From assembly GCF_042657185.1 (NCBI RefSeq), contig NZ_JBHSNN010000024.1: a DNA stretch of 64,000 nucleotides, one strand, 5' to 3'. Below the pieces are notes generated by a model. It saw only the letters and a list, made by a program, of their open reading frames with translations. It did not search any database and was not told the DNA's origin. Below are positions 25,170 through 34,100 of the stretch, piece after piece. Origin of the DNA: Ureibacillus thermophilus. Its GTDB lineage: Bacteria > Bacillota > Bacilli > Bacillales_A > Planococcaceae. The position numbers were made by a program, and so were the translations under genes. How positions within the stretch are numbered: position 1 is the stretch's first letter; the number at the start of each line of letters is the position of its first letter.

Positions 25170-26543
25170 TTAAACTAAAGAAGTTTTTTCTGTAGTGTCA
25201 TTATAGATATCTGTATTTAAATCTTTTGTAATTCGGCTTGATACAATTCCGGATACCATCGAACCGCTGACATTCAACGCCGTACGTCCCATATCGATTA
25301 ACGGTTCTACCGAAATTAATATACCAGCAAGAGCAATTGGTAAATCCATTGCAGATAGGACAATGATTGCTGCAAAGGTTGCACCGCCGCCAACGCCTGC
25401 AACACCAAAAGAACTGATTGCAACAATTAAAATAAGCATTCCAATAAAACCTGGTGTAAACGGATCAATGCCAACAGTTGGTGCAATCATCATCGCCAAC
25501 ATCGCTGGGTAAACCCCCGCGCAGCCATTTTGGCCGATGGATAAACCAAAAGAGCCGGCAAAATTGGCAATTCCTTCAGGGACGCCTAAACGTTTTGTCT
25601 GTGTTTGAAGATTGAGCGGCAATGTTGCTGCACTTGAACGGGAAGAAAAGGCAAATATTAAAGTTTCCGCCACTTTTCTCACATAAATTACAGGATTCAA
25701 GCCAGTCAACGATACGATGATTAAATGCACTATAAACATGGCAATCAATGCCGCATAAGAAGCAACGACAAATTTACCTAAATCGGCAATTGCCCCAAAA
25801 TCGCTTGTAGCAACCGTGCGTGCCATAATCGCTAAAACCCCGTAAGGAGTCAACTGTAGCACAATGCGCACAACACCCATCACTAGACCATAAATGGCAT
25901 CGACGCCTTTTTTCACTGTATTTGCCGTTTCTTCATCTTTTCGGCGAAGTTGCAAATAAGCAAAACCGAGCAATGCAGCAAAAATAACTACTGCAATAGT
26001 TGAAGTAGAACGGGCCCCTGTTAAATCAAGGAATGGATTGGATGGGAACATTTCCAAAATATGTTCTGGCAATGTTTTTACAGTTTCCGCTTTCTGTTCA
26101 ATCTCCTCACCACGTGCAATTTCAGATTCTCCTTGCATGATCTGGGATGCATCTAAATCAAAAACGGCCGTTGATAAGATTCCAAAAGTTGCGGCAATGG
26201 CCGTTGTACCAATCAACACTGCCAAGATAATCGTTGCAATTTTACCTAAATTTTTCCCAATTGTTACTTTCGTAAAAGCAGCTAATATGGAAATAAACAC
26301 TAACGGCATTGCCACCATTTGCAATAACTTAACATAGCCATTTCCAATAATATTAAACCATGGCATTGTTTCCGTAATCGTTTCTGAGCCAAATCCATAA
26401 ACCCACTGCAATACCACTCCGAAAACAACCCCAAGGGCCAGTGCAATAAAAACTCTATTCGAAAATTTTACATGCTTCTTCTTCAAAAAATATAAAAAAG
26501 TCATCAAGCCTATTAAAATAGCAATATTCACAATAATTCCCAT
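25170..26543 (-). CDS. tcyP: L-cystine symporter TcyP family
   Basis: Dicarboxylate/amino acid:cation symporter for L-cystine. About eight membrane helices and the re-entrant loops with AFSSRSSAATLPLNL (serine-rich HP1) and SFGVAGVGGGATFAA (HP2). The N-terminal IAILIGLMTFLYFLKKKHVKFSNRVF and length of 457 match Bacillus TcyP. ATG follows AAGGAGGT. It diverges from the metal ATPase gene across a 226-nt region holding Fur-like boxes; a half-box TGATAATCATT lies about 25 nt before this start on the minus strand. Confidence 0.92.
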   Translation of the reverse strand: MGIIVNIAILIGLMTFLYFLKKKHVKFSNRVFIALALGVVFGVVLQWVYGFGSETITETMPWFNIIGNGYVKLLQMVAMPLVFISILAAFTKVTIGKNLGKIATIILAVLIGTTAIAATFGILSTAVFDLDASQIMQGESEIARGEEIEQKAETVKTLPEHILEMFPSNPFLDLTGARSTSTIAVVIFAALLGFAYLQLRRKDEETANTVKKGVDAIYGLVMGVVRIVLQLTPYGVLAIMARTVATSDFGAIADLGKFVVASYAALIAMFIVHLIIVSLTGLNPVIYVRKVAETLIFAFSSRSSAATLPLNLQTQTKRLGVPEGIANFAGSFGLSIGQNGCAGVYPAMLAMMIAPTVGIDPFTPGFIGMLILIVAISSFGVAGVGGGATFAAIIVLSAMDLPIALAGILISVEPLIDMGRTALNVSGSMVSGIVSSRITKDLNTDIYNDTTEKTSLV

Positions 26544-26699
26544 GATGTAACCTCCTTTTTATGCACAATGATTATCATATATTCAATTATCCTTATAAGT
26601 CAAGTATGTTTAATATAAATTTATCATTCTTTCTTTTCGGTTTACAAAATATGCGTTTTAGATTAAAATAATTTTAAAATAATACTAATTTTAAATAAT

Positions 26700-26756
26700 T
26701 GATATTTATTCTCATTTTCAATAAAATCAACATTCTGATATTGAAATTCATTATCA
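26700..26756. promoter_or_regulatory. Two Fur/PerR-like boxes upstream of the metal ATPase
   Basis: TGATATTTATTCTCA (26700-26714) and TGAAATTCATTATCA (26742-26756) match the 7-1-7 Fur-family consensus TGATAAT-N-ATTATCA at 12 of 14 positions each. The second box ends two bases before the Shine-Dalgarno sequence, a position suited to repression. PerR boxes are similar, so the regulator could be Fur or PerR. Confidence 0.6.
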
Positions 26757-26769
26757 TGAGGAGGATTAT

Positions 26770-28674
26770 ATGAAAAGCACTAATCGAGAAAATTCATCTG
26801 CAATTGAGAATATAAAAGAGCACCAAGAATTAATTGCAGCCATTATAAGCGGTATCATTATATTCGTTGCATGGAAACTCGAAAAAAATGGATTATCCAC
26901 AGCTTCCGTAATATCTTATATATCTGCTTTTGTGATTGGCGGATATGCCAAAGCGAAGGAAGGAATTATCGACACTATTGAAAATAAATCATTAAATGTT
27001 GAAATTTTAATGATTTTAGCAGCCGTTGGTTCTATGATCATTGGCTATTGGACAGAAGGCGCAATACTTATTTTCATTTTTTCATTAAGCGGCGCTCTTG
27101 AAACCTATGCCATGAATCGCAGCCACCGTGAAATCTCTTCTTTAATGAGTTTGCAGCCGGAAGAAGCGTGGCTTGTACGAGGAAATTTTGAACCGATGAA
27201 AGTTCCTGTTTCATCATTGCAAGTAGGGGACCATCTTCTTGTAAAACCCGGTGAACGCATTCCTGTTGACGGAAAAATTATTAAAGGTTCTTCTTCCATT
27301 GATGAATCGGCCATTACTGGTGAATCCATCCCTGTTTCAAAAAACGTTGGAGATGAAGTGTTTGCTGGGACGATTAATTTAAATGGCACCATCACCATCA
27401 ACATGACAAAACCGAATGCCGAAACTTTATTCCAAAAAATTATTACCCTTGTGCAAACAGCCCAAAGCGAAAAATCCCCTTCCCAATTGTTCATTGAAAA
27501 ATTCGAAAACCGCTACGTGAAAGGGGTACTTATTACTGTAGCAATCATGATGTTCCTTCCCCACTATTTATTCGGTTGGGATTGGAATACAACATTTTAC
27601 CGAGCTATTGTTTTACTCGTTGTTGCTTCCCCATGCGCCCTTGTTGCATCCATCATGCCTGCAACACTGTCAGCCATCTCAAACGGGGCACGGCACGGCA
27701 TTCTTTTTAAAGGCGGCGTCCATTTAGAAAATATGAGCGTTATCCGATTGCTTGCCGTAGATAAAACGGGGACGTTGACTGAAGGAACCCCAGTCGTAAC
27801 AGATGTGATTGTTCGAGAGGGATTGGATGAGAAAGAAGCGTTAAAAATCATGGCATCCATTGAAGCCCAATCCAACCATCCATTGGCTCAAGCCATCGTT
27901 CAATATGCCAAAGAACAGCAAATCGAAATGCTTTCTGGCATCGATATTACAGACATTCCTGGATGCGGGATAAAAGCAACTATTGACGGTGAAACCTTCA
28001 CTATCGGCAATGGAGATTTTGTTGGTAATGAAGAAGCAAAAGAATTTGCAAATGGTATAGCTGGCCGTTTTGCAGATGAAGGAAAAACCATAGTCTTTAT
28101 GAAAGATGAAAAAGGAATCGCCGCATTGATTGCCTTAAAAGATACCATCCGCAATGAAGCAAAAGAAGCGGTTCAAATTTTAAAAGAACTCGGAATCCAA
28201 ATTGCCATGCTGACAGGCGACCATGAAAAAACAGCCAAAGCGATTGCTGCTGAAGCTGGTGTGAATGAATATATCGCCAAATGTTCCCCAGTGACGAAAA
28301 CAGAATTTATCGATAAAGCTTTAACCCAATATCAATATGTTGGCATGGTCGGCGATGGAATCAATGATGCACCAGCCCTTGCCAAATCAACCGTTGGAAT
28401 TGCCATGGGCGGCGGCACTGACGTAGCATTGGAAACAGCCGATGTGGTGCTAATGAAAAACGACCTTGCTAAAATTGCATATGCTGTGAAACTCGGAAGA
28501 AAAATGCAAAGAATTGTGAAACAAAATGTCATCTTTTCAACTTCTGTCATTGCGTTATTAATTATTTCAAACTTTTTGCAATTACTTGATTTGCCACTTG
28601 GAGTAGTCGGCCATGAGGGCAGTACCATCTTAGTCATTTTAAATGGATTAAGAATGCTTAAAACCATAAAATAA
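26770..28674 (+). CDS. pfeT: P1B4-type metal-efflux ATPase, PfeT-like (Fe2+)
   Basis: Metal P-type ATPase of 634 residues without an N-terminal metal-binding domain. It has the TGES motif (ITGESIPVS), the metal-site SPC in helix 6 (VVASPCALVA), the phosphorylation site DKTGTLTEG near residue 336, and HEGST in helix 8 (VVGHEGSTILVILNGLRML). SPC plus HEGS/T is the P1B4 signature. The relative PfeT of Bacillus subtilis (formerly ZosA) exports ferrous iron under PerR. Fur-like boxes upstream support an iron role; zinc or cobalt cannot be excluded. Confidence 0.88.
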   Translation: MKSTNRENSSAIENIKEHQELIAAIISGIIIFVAWKLEKNGLSTASVISYISAFVIGGYAKAKEGIIDTIENKSLNVEILMILAAVGSMIIGYWTEGAILIFIFSLSGALETYAMNRSHREISSLMSLQPEEAWLVRGNFEPMKVPVSSLQVGDHLLVKPGERIPVDGKIIKGSSSIDESAITGESIPVSKNVGDEVFAGTINLNGTITINMTKPNAETLFQKIITLVQTAQSEKSPSQLFIEKFENRYVKGVLITVAIMMFLPHYLFGWDWNTTFYRAIVLLVVASPCALVASIMPATLSAISNGARHGILFKGGVHLENMSVIRLLAVDKTGTLTEGTPVVTDVIVREGLDEKEALKIMASIEAQSNHPLAQAIVQYAKEQQIEMLSGIDITDIPGCGIKATIDGETFTIGNGDFVGNEEAKEFANGIAGRFADEGKTIVFMKDEKGIAALIALKDTIRNEAKEAVQILKELGIQIAMLTGDHEKTAKAIAAEAGVNEYIAKCSPVTKTEFIDKALTQYQYVGMVGDGINDAPALAKSTVGIAMGGGTDVALETADVVLMKNDLAKIAYAVKLGRKMQRIVKQNVIFSTSVIALLIISNFLQLLDLPLGVVGHEGSTILVILNGLRMLKTIK

Positions 28675-28686
28675 ATTTGTAGACTC

Positions 28687-28727
28687 AAAAAGCGGCTCAA
28701 GCCTTCAAAGTGCTTAAGCCGCTTTTT
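28687..28727. terminator. Bidirectional terminator
   Basis: AAAAGCGGCTCAAGC pairs with GCTTAAGCCGCTTTT, one mismatch, between convergent pfeT and yihY genes. Confidence 0.88.
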
Positions 28728-28741
28728 TATGATGATTAGTT

Positions 28742-29665
28742 TTATTTCAAAAGTCTCTTCTTGGCTAAATGCCGTTTATACATTGTTGCATTGAGAAGCC
28801 CTCCAAAAATTAAAATCATGCCGGTAAAATACAGCCAAAGCATTAAAATAATGACGCTTGCAATACTTCCATAAGTGGAAGTAAAATGCCCAAAATGATT
28901 TACATAAAAAGAAAATCCATAAATTAAAACAACCCATGAAATGGAAGAAAAAAAGGTTCCGGGCAAAACCGTGAGAATTGGAACTTTTGGGTCCGTATAA
29001 GGAATTAGCCAATACAATAAAAGCAATACAACGAAAATGAGTACTGGAGGTAAAATCCATTGAACATAGTTCCAAAAATCTACAAAAGATGCCGCCACCC
29101 CTAAAAAATCAAACAACTGATAAACATATTGCTGTCCAAAAATCGGAAGTAACAGTGCAAACAACAACACAAAAATAAGAGACACTGTAAAAACCAAAGA
29201 CCAGCCCCGGTTGATAATCCCCATCTTCGGTTCTGTTTCATAAGCTTCATTCAACGTTTTCAAAATCGCATTCATTCCTTTTGAAGCAGCCCAAAGCGTA
29301 CCTATAATTCCGACCGATAATGCACGGCCACCATCATAATCTGTCAATACTTCAACAATCGTACCTTGGGTTAAAAAAAATACTTCTGTCGGCACAATGG
29401 TTTGGAGGAAAAGAAAAACATATTCTTGATTAATGTTTAAATGTGGCAATATGGAAACGATTGCTAATAGTAATGGAAAAAAGGACAATAAAAAGAAGTA
29501 AGCTAGTTGTGCGCCTTTACCTGATATATCCACTTTCTTCATTCCTAAAACTAATGCTTGAACAAATCCTTTGAAAGTGGCCACATTAATTTTAGATCGC
29601 TCTGGACTGAAAAAGGAGCGAAACCATACCGCCCATTTCGATTGCAAAAATTTCGGTTTACTCAA
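28742..29665 (-). CDS. YihY/BrkB-family membrane protein
   Basis: A 307-residue integral membrane protein with about six helices. KGAQLAYFFLLSFFPLLLAIVSIL and LWAASKGMNAILKTLNEAYETEPK are typical of the YihY (formerly RNase BN/BrkB) family; its function is not established. TTG start with only a weak Shine-Dalgarno match. It lies 33 nt after ytxH and is probably co-transcribed with it. Confidence 0.88.
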   Translation of the reverse strand: MSKPKFLQSKWAVWFRSFFSPERSKINVATFKGFVQALVLGMKKVDISGKGAQLAYFFLLSFFPLLLAIVSILPHLNINQEYVFLFLQTIVPTEVFFLTQGTIVEVLTDYDGGRALSVGIIGTLWAASKGMNAILKTLNEAYETEPKMGIINRGWSLVFTVSLIFVLLFALLLPIFGQQYVYQLFDFLGVAASFVDFWNYVQWILPPVLIFVVLLLLYWLIPYTDPKVPILTVLPGTFFSSISWVVLIYGFSFYVNHFGHFTSTYGSIASVIILMLWLYFTGMILIFGGLLNATMYKRHLAKKRLLK

Positions 29666-29698
29666 ACGCTAGCTCACTTCCCTTCATGAAACCCCTCT

Positions 29699-30025
29699 TC
29701 ACTTTTGTTCCTTGGAAGAAAAAGCTTCCTTCGTATCTTGAACAATTTCTTGAACAGCCCCAGGAATTTCTTTGACTTCATCCAATTTTTCCATAATAAA
29801 ATTCACATTCTCCTTTGTATCCTCATACAACTTTTGCATTTTTTCAATTTGTTCCCGAACAAGAATCTGCAATTCCTCGCGATTTTTTGCATAATACACA
29901 ACGGAATGCTTTGCTTTTTTTACTTTTTTCAACGTCTCTTCTCTTGTTTCCTCATCAAACATGCTGACGGCGGCACCTACTAATGCTCCAATGACAACAC
30001 CTTTACATAATTTGTTTCCGCTCAT
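29699..30025 (-). CDS. YtxH-domain protein
   Basis: A 108-residue protein with a glycine/alanine-rich hydrophobic N-terminal segment (CKGVVIGALVGAAVSMF) and a long charged helix with coiled-coil character, the YtxH (gas-vesicle-like) arrangement. Bacillus YtxH proteins are linked to general stress. Start follows AGGAGG. Probably forms an operon with the YihY-family gene. Confidence 0.82.
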   Translation of the reverse strand: MSGNKLCKGVVIGALVGAAVSMFDEETREETLKKVKKAKHSVVYYAKNREELQILVREQIEKMQKLYEDTKENVNFIMEKLDEVKEIPGAVQEIVQDTKEAFSSKEQK

Positions 30026-30186
30026 GACCTTTCTCCTCCTGTCGATTCTTGTAAAGATTTTCTAATTATATTCTATAAGAACTTGACATCTTTTGAAAGT
30101 AAGGGAGAATACATGATAAAAACTTGACAACAATAGAATGAAATGAAATGATGATACAAAGCAAAATGAAAGGTGGATTATAAAGA

Positions 30187-30408
30187 ATGAATTTGTCGAC
30201 GCCTTCTAAAGAAAATGTGTCGTACATGATAGAAAAATTGAAGGAAAAACTAAAAATGGTAAATACGAATGTATTGCGTTCAGAAGATTTTACTGAAGCC
30301 AACTATGAAGAATTATATGATTTATATGAAATGGTAATGAAACGGGATTCCTTCAGTCCCAGCGAAATGCAGGCAATTGTCTCTGAATTGGGTTCCCTCC
30401 GCAAATAA
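30187..30408 (+). CDS. yfkK: YfkK/DUF1128 family protein
   Basis: A 73-residue soluble protein. MIEKLKEKLKMVNTNVLRSEDF and YEELYDLYEMVMKRDSFSPSEMQAI match DUF1128. Function unknown. It diverges from the ytxH-yihY operon. GGTGG lies about 10 nt before the ATG. Confidence 0.85.
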   Translation: MNLSTPSKENVSYMIEKLKEKLKMVNTNVLRSEDFTEANYEELYDLYEMVMKRDSFSPSEMQAIVSELGSLRK

Positions 30409-30526
30409 AGTCTATAATTTTTTTCAGCTACCGCATACTTTTTCCCATTTCAGCAATCATTATTCAAAAAAATACAAGAGAATGAAAAATTAAAAGGAGC
30501 GTCTCATGATGAAACGCTCCTTTTGA

Positions 30527-31309
30527 TTATTGTGCACTATTATTGCTTGTATCGGAAGTAGTTTCTGCACTTTCATCAACAAGTTGTTGAATCAACACTT
30601 CAACCCGGCGATTTTTCGCTCTTCCTTCTGCCGTATCGTTCGATGCAATTGGATTGTATTCACCATATCCTTTTGCACTGAAATATTTTGGATCTAAACT
30701 TGGATTTGAATCAATTAGCAGTTTTAAGAAATTCACTGCACGCATTACCGATAGTTCCCAGTTAGATCGAAATTCCGGAGTATTTTGAGGAACATTATCA
30801 GTATGCCCTGTTACCACAATATATCGTGGTGGATCAAAATTTAATAAATTCGCTAATTCCTGAGCAATTGGAATGTTTTCAGGTTTGATATCCGCTTTAC
30901 CGGAATCAAATAAAATACTATCACGGATTGTTAAAAGCAACCCTTCATCTGTCATTTTAGTTGAAAATGTGTCTTCTAATTCATTTACAGCAATAAAGTT
31001 TTCAATATCCTTTTGGATTTTTCTTAGCTGTTCTTGATCTTTTAAATAAGCAGCTTGTCGCGAATCGATGCCATCCATAATAGACGTTGGATTATCAATA
31101 ACTGAACTATTTTGCATAAATCCAAAGCCGCCGTTAAAAATTTCGTTAAACACTTGGGACATTTTATTAAACTTGGCTTCATCGATGCTACTGGAAGCGA
31201 ATAATACGATGAACAAAGCTAATAGTAGCGTCATCAAATCCGAATATGGCAATAGCCAAGATTCATTGATATGTCCATCATGTTTCTTTTTTTTACTTTT
31301 CTTTTTCAA
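30527..31309 (-). CDS. motB: Flagellar motor protein MotB
   Basis: Stator subunit anchoring MotA to peptidoglycan. After a lysine-rich N-terminus comes the single membrane helix with the proton-binding aspartate (LPYSDLMTLLLALFIVLFAS), and the OmpA-like peptidoglycan-binding domain (VTGHTDNVPQ, FSAKGYGEYNP, NRRVEVLI). The frame is open to an ATG at 31351, but that would overlap motA by 59 nt; TTG at 31309 gives the family N-terminus KKKSKKKKHDGHINESW. The exact start is uncertain. Confidence 0.9.
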   Translation of the reverse strand: MKKKSKKKKHDGHINESWLLPYSDLMTLLLALFIVLFASSSIDEAKFNKMSQVFNEIFNGGFGFMQNSSVIDNPTSIMDGIDSRQAAYLKDQEQLRKIQKDIENFIAVNELEDTFSTKMTDEGLLLTIRDSILFDSGKADIKPENIPIAQELANLLNFDPPRYIVVTGHTDNVPQNTPEFRSNWELSVMRAVNFLKLLIDSNPSLDPKYFSAKGYGEYNPIASNDTAEGRAKNRRVEVLIQQLVDESAETTSDTSNNSAQ

Positions 31310-32093
31310 GGCTACCAGCCCCGCTTTCATAGAATAGTTTTCGTTCTTCATTTGTCAAATACGAAGCCAATTTCTGTTCAATAATACGCGGAGCCTCACC
31401 TTCTAATACAGATAATACACCTTCAATCATTAAGCGTTTTTGTCTTGCTTCATGCGCGGATTTACGTCTTAATTTATTGGCAAATGGATGCCATAAAACG
31501 TAACCTGTAAAAATCCCAAGTAAAGTTGCAACGAATGCTGATGAAACGGCGTGACCTAAAGCATTAACATCACTCATATCACCTAATGCCGCAATCAAAC
31601 CAACAACCGCACCAAGCACCCCGAGTGTCGGTGCATATGTACCTGCTTGAGAAAAGATTTGGGCACCACTTTCATGGCGCTCTTCCATCGCTTCCACTTC
31701 TTCGTTTAACACATCACGTATGTAATCTGCGCTTTGGCCATCGATTGCGAGGGTAAGACCATTACGTAAAAATGGATCTTCAATTTCTTGCGCCTCGCTT
31801 TCTAATGCAAGGAGACCTTCACGACGAGCTAAATCCGCCCATCTGGAGAACATTTTAATGATTTCCACATCGCTGATCATTTGTTGTTCTTTAAAGATGA
31901 TTTTAAGTAATTTCGGTATTCTTTTTAATTCATCTTTTGGGAATCCAATTACGACAGATGCAACGGTTCCCACAATAATAATTAAAAACGCTGCAGGGTT
32001 AATAAGGATGCTTAATGGGGCGCCTTTTAGCACCATCCCAACAAATACCGCAATAATCCCTAAAATCAAACCTATTAATGTAGCTATGTCCAT
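31293..32093 (-). CDS. motA: Flagellar motor protein MotA
   Basis: Stator ion-channel subunit with four membrane helices: DIATLIGLILGIIAVFVGMVL at the N-terminus, LINPAAFLIIIVGTVASVVIG, then the cytoplasmic loop (RREGLLALE), and the pair around GTYAPTLGVLGAVVGLIAALG and AFVATLLGIFTGYVLWHP. ATG at 32093 follows GGAGGT at 6 nt; a 16-codon extension to 32141 is unlikely. It overlaps motB by about 17 nt, so the stator operon is coupled. Confidence 0.94.
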   Translation of the reverse strand: MDIATLIGLILGIIAVFVGMVLKGAPLSILINPAAFLIIIVGTVASVVIGFPKDELKRIPKLLKIIFKEQQMISDVEIIKMFSRWADLARREGLLALESEAQEIEDPFLRNGLTLAIDGQSADYIRDVLNEEVEAMEERHESGAQIFSQAGTYAPTLGVLGAVVGLIAALGDMSDVNALGHAVSSAFVATLLGIFTGYVLWHPFANKLRRKSAHEARQKRLMIEGVLSVLEGEAPRIIEQKLASYLTNEERKLFYESGAGSLEKEK

Positions 32094-32426
32094 AACTGTA
32101 CCTCCAAATCTTCCACTACTATTTATTTCGTCATTTTCCATTATTTTTTAAAGTCTCTTTTCATCAGTTAACTATAATAATCATTTCATCCTAGATTCAG
32201 GCGGATAAGTTTTTCTGCTTTTATAACTTTCTATCGATATAGTTATATAGTAATAAAAAGATATTAATTATAATATATTTTTTATGAAATTAAACCTAAT
32301 AATTTTAAAGGTTGGGGATGTTTCCTAAAACCACTAATGTTATTTTTCTCGTAAAACCTTTAAAATTTTCTTATAGTTATAGTATAATGAATTTGATTAT
32401 AATTGTTTTAAGAAAGGAGTCTAATC
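32094..32426. other. Non-coding region between motA and a small membrane gene
   Basis: Divergent promoter region, AT-rich. The only clear signal is a sigma-A-like promoter on the plus strand: TTAAAA, 17 nt, TATAAT at 32383-32388, about 38 nt before the start of the 42-residue gene. No promoter for motA could be assigned with confidence. Confidence 0.5.
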
Positions 32427-32555
32427 ATGGGCTTATTTTTATCAACTGTAACTGGTATGTTTGGTCTTCTTCTTGTTTCAATTGCAATTTTCATCCATTA
32501 TTTGCGCAAAGGCTTAGATTCTTCTGATTCAATTAAAGTCGATCCAAAAAACTGA
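32427..32555 (+). CDS. 42-residue single-span membrane protein
   Basis: ATG follows AGAAAGGAG at 7 nt. The product has one hydrophobic helix (about residues 2-24, FLSTVTGMFGLLLVSIAIFI) followed by HYLRKGLDSSDSIKVDPKN, a basic then polar tail, so the C-terminus should be cytoplasmic. It has its own promoter (TATAAT at 32383) and a strong terminator right after, making it a complete stand-alone gene. I do not recognise the family. Confidence 0.7.
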   Translation: MGLFLSTVTGMFGLLLVSIAIFIHYLRKGLDSSDSIKVDPKN

Positions 32556-32574
32556 TTAGAATATTTGATTTAAA

Positions 32575-32617
32575 AAACCGACAAAACAGGGAAAGCTAGT
32601 TTTGTCGGTTTTTTTTA
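32575..32617 (+). terminator. Terminator after the 42-residue gene
   Basis: AAACCGACAAAAC pairs perfectly with GTTTTGTCGGTTT around an 11-nt loop and continues into a T run. Confidence 0.9.
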
Positions 32618-32712
32618 TAACTTTTAGCTATATTTATTAATATTCTAATAATTCTGTTGTTTCTAACCTTTTTTTGTTTATAATCAGAGGTACAAAAGAA
32701 AGGGGATTTATA

Positions 32713-33294
32713 ATGGCATCATTGAATGAAATTTTGCGTTTTAACAAAGAGTTTGTAGAACAAAAACAATATGTTCCATATATCACAGATAAATTTCCAA
32801 ATAAAAAAATTGTGATTTTAACATGCATGGATACTCGCTTAATTGAGTTGTTGCCAAAAGCAATGAATCTACGAAACGGCGACGCCAAAATTATTAAAAG
32901 CGCCGGCGCTATGGTTGCCCATCCATTCGGCGGTATTATGCGCAGTATTTTAGTAGCTGTGTATGAATTGCAAGCTGATGAAGTCTATGTAATCGGACAC
33001 CACGACTGCGGCATGAGCAGAGTGGACCCGCATCATATGATTGAACATATGAAACAAAGAGGCGTCAGTCAAGAAATTATTAAATCCATTAAATATTCAG
33101 GAATCGATTTAGTTGAATGGCTTCGTGGATTTGGAGACGTTGAAAAGAACGTTTTAAATAGTGTCGATATCATACGCAACCACCCACTCTTTCCAAAAAG
33201 TACACCTGTGCATGGTTTAATCATGCATCCAGAAACCGGAAAACTCGATTTATTGACAAATGGACATGAATATCTTAAACAGCAATCTGAATAA
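32713..33294 (+). CDS. Beta-class carbonic anhydrase
   Basis: Zinc enzyme interconverting CO2 and bicarbonate. Zinc ligands are in CMDTRL (Cys, with the Asp-Arg dyad) and GHHDCGM (His, Cys). The remaining sequence (RNGDAKIIKSAGAM, HPFGGIMRSILVAVYEL) matches the YvdA-like type I beta class. Start at 32713 follows AAAGGGGA at 6 nt; an upstream extension to 32674 is less likely. A terminator follows at 33305-33335. Confidence 0.92.
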   Translation: MASLNEILRFNKEFVEQKQYVPYITDKFPNKKIVILTCMDTRLIELLPKAMNLRNGDAKIIKSAGAMVAHPFGGIMRSILVAVYELQADEVYVIGHHDCGMSRVDPHHMIEHMKQRGVSQEIIKSIKYSGIDLVEWLRGFGDVEKNVLNSVDIIRNHPLFPKSTPVHGLIMHPETGKLDLLTNGHEYLKQQSE

Positions 33295-33304
33295 TTGACG
33301 TTTC

Positions 33305-33335
33305 ATCCATCTGCTTAAGCGGGTGGATTTTTTTA
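33305..33335 (+). terminator. Terminator after carbonic anhydrase
   Basis: ATCCATCTGC pairs with GCGGGTGGAT (G-T pairs) around TTAA, then T7. Confidence 0.78.
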
Positions 33336-33406
33336 TTAATCAATGCAAAAAAAAATCCATTATAACTGCCGTTACCAATGGATTTAAAAAATGAAATATT
33401 TTAACT

Positions 33407-33955
33407 TCAAAAATATTCTCCTTGTAAAAGAGCATAGATATAATGGTCTTCCCAAGAACCATTAATATATAATAGTTCTCTCAGCAGCCCTTCCCTTTTA
33501 AAATTTGATTTCTCTAAAACTTTAATTGATGCGATGTTTTTGGGTGATACGTATGCTTCGATTCGGTGCAAGTTTAATACATTAAAACCAAACTGTACAA
33601 CTTCCTTCACCGCTTCCGAAGCAATCCCTTGCCTAGTAAATTGTTCATCAATCGAGTAGCCAATAAATGCGCTGCTGTATGGCAGTCTTTTAATTGCATA
33701 TAGAGAAATATGGCCGATTAATTGTTGCTCATCCTTTGTAAAAATCCCAAAAGAATATTCACGATTGGAACGCTGTAAATGGATGCCTTCTAAAATTTTC
33801 CGATATTGTGCTTCTTCCGTGTAAAATGCTGCATCATGCAGCGGCTCATATGTGGCCCAAAAATATTTATTTTTCTGCATCAGTTTCGCTAAATCTTTTG
33901 CGTCTTTTTCCACAAAAGTGCGCAGATGCAGCCTGTCGCTTTCGATTCGAATCAC
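33407..33955 (-). CDS. GNAT acetyltransferase, RimJ/RimL type
   Basis: Acetyl-CoA-dependent N-acetyltransferase. Motifs: RLHLRTFVEKDAKDLAKLM at the N-terminus, IGYSIDEQFTRQGIASEAVKEVVQFGF (acetyl-CoA loop) and HRIEAYVSPKNIASIKVLEKSNF. Such proteins acetylate N-termini of ribosomal proteins or small amines; the substrate is unknown. GTG at 33955 follows AAAGGTG; the frame extends 16 codons upstream to 34003 without a good Shine-Dalgarno sequence. Confidence 0.85.
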   Translation of the reverse strand: MIRIESDRLHLRTFVEKDAKDLAKLMQKNKYFWATYEPLHDAAFYTEEAQYRKILEGIHLQRSNREYSFGIFTKDEQQLIGHISLYAIKRLPYSSAFIGYSIDEQFTRQGIASEAVKEVVQFGFNVLNLHRIEAYVSPKNIASIKVLEKSNFKREGLLRELLYINGSWEDHYIYALLQGEYF

Positions 33956-34100
33956 TCGATCACCTTTCTTTTGAAAAACTTTTAGAAACTTCCTCATCCT
34001 CATTATACCTATGCCTTTCTTTCATTATTTAAGTGATAAGGAGCTTATAGTTAAATCTATTATTATCTATTGTAAATAGCCATACGAAACTACAAAATGA

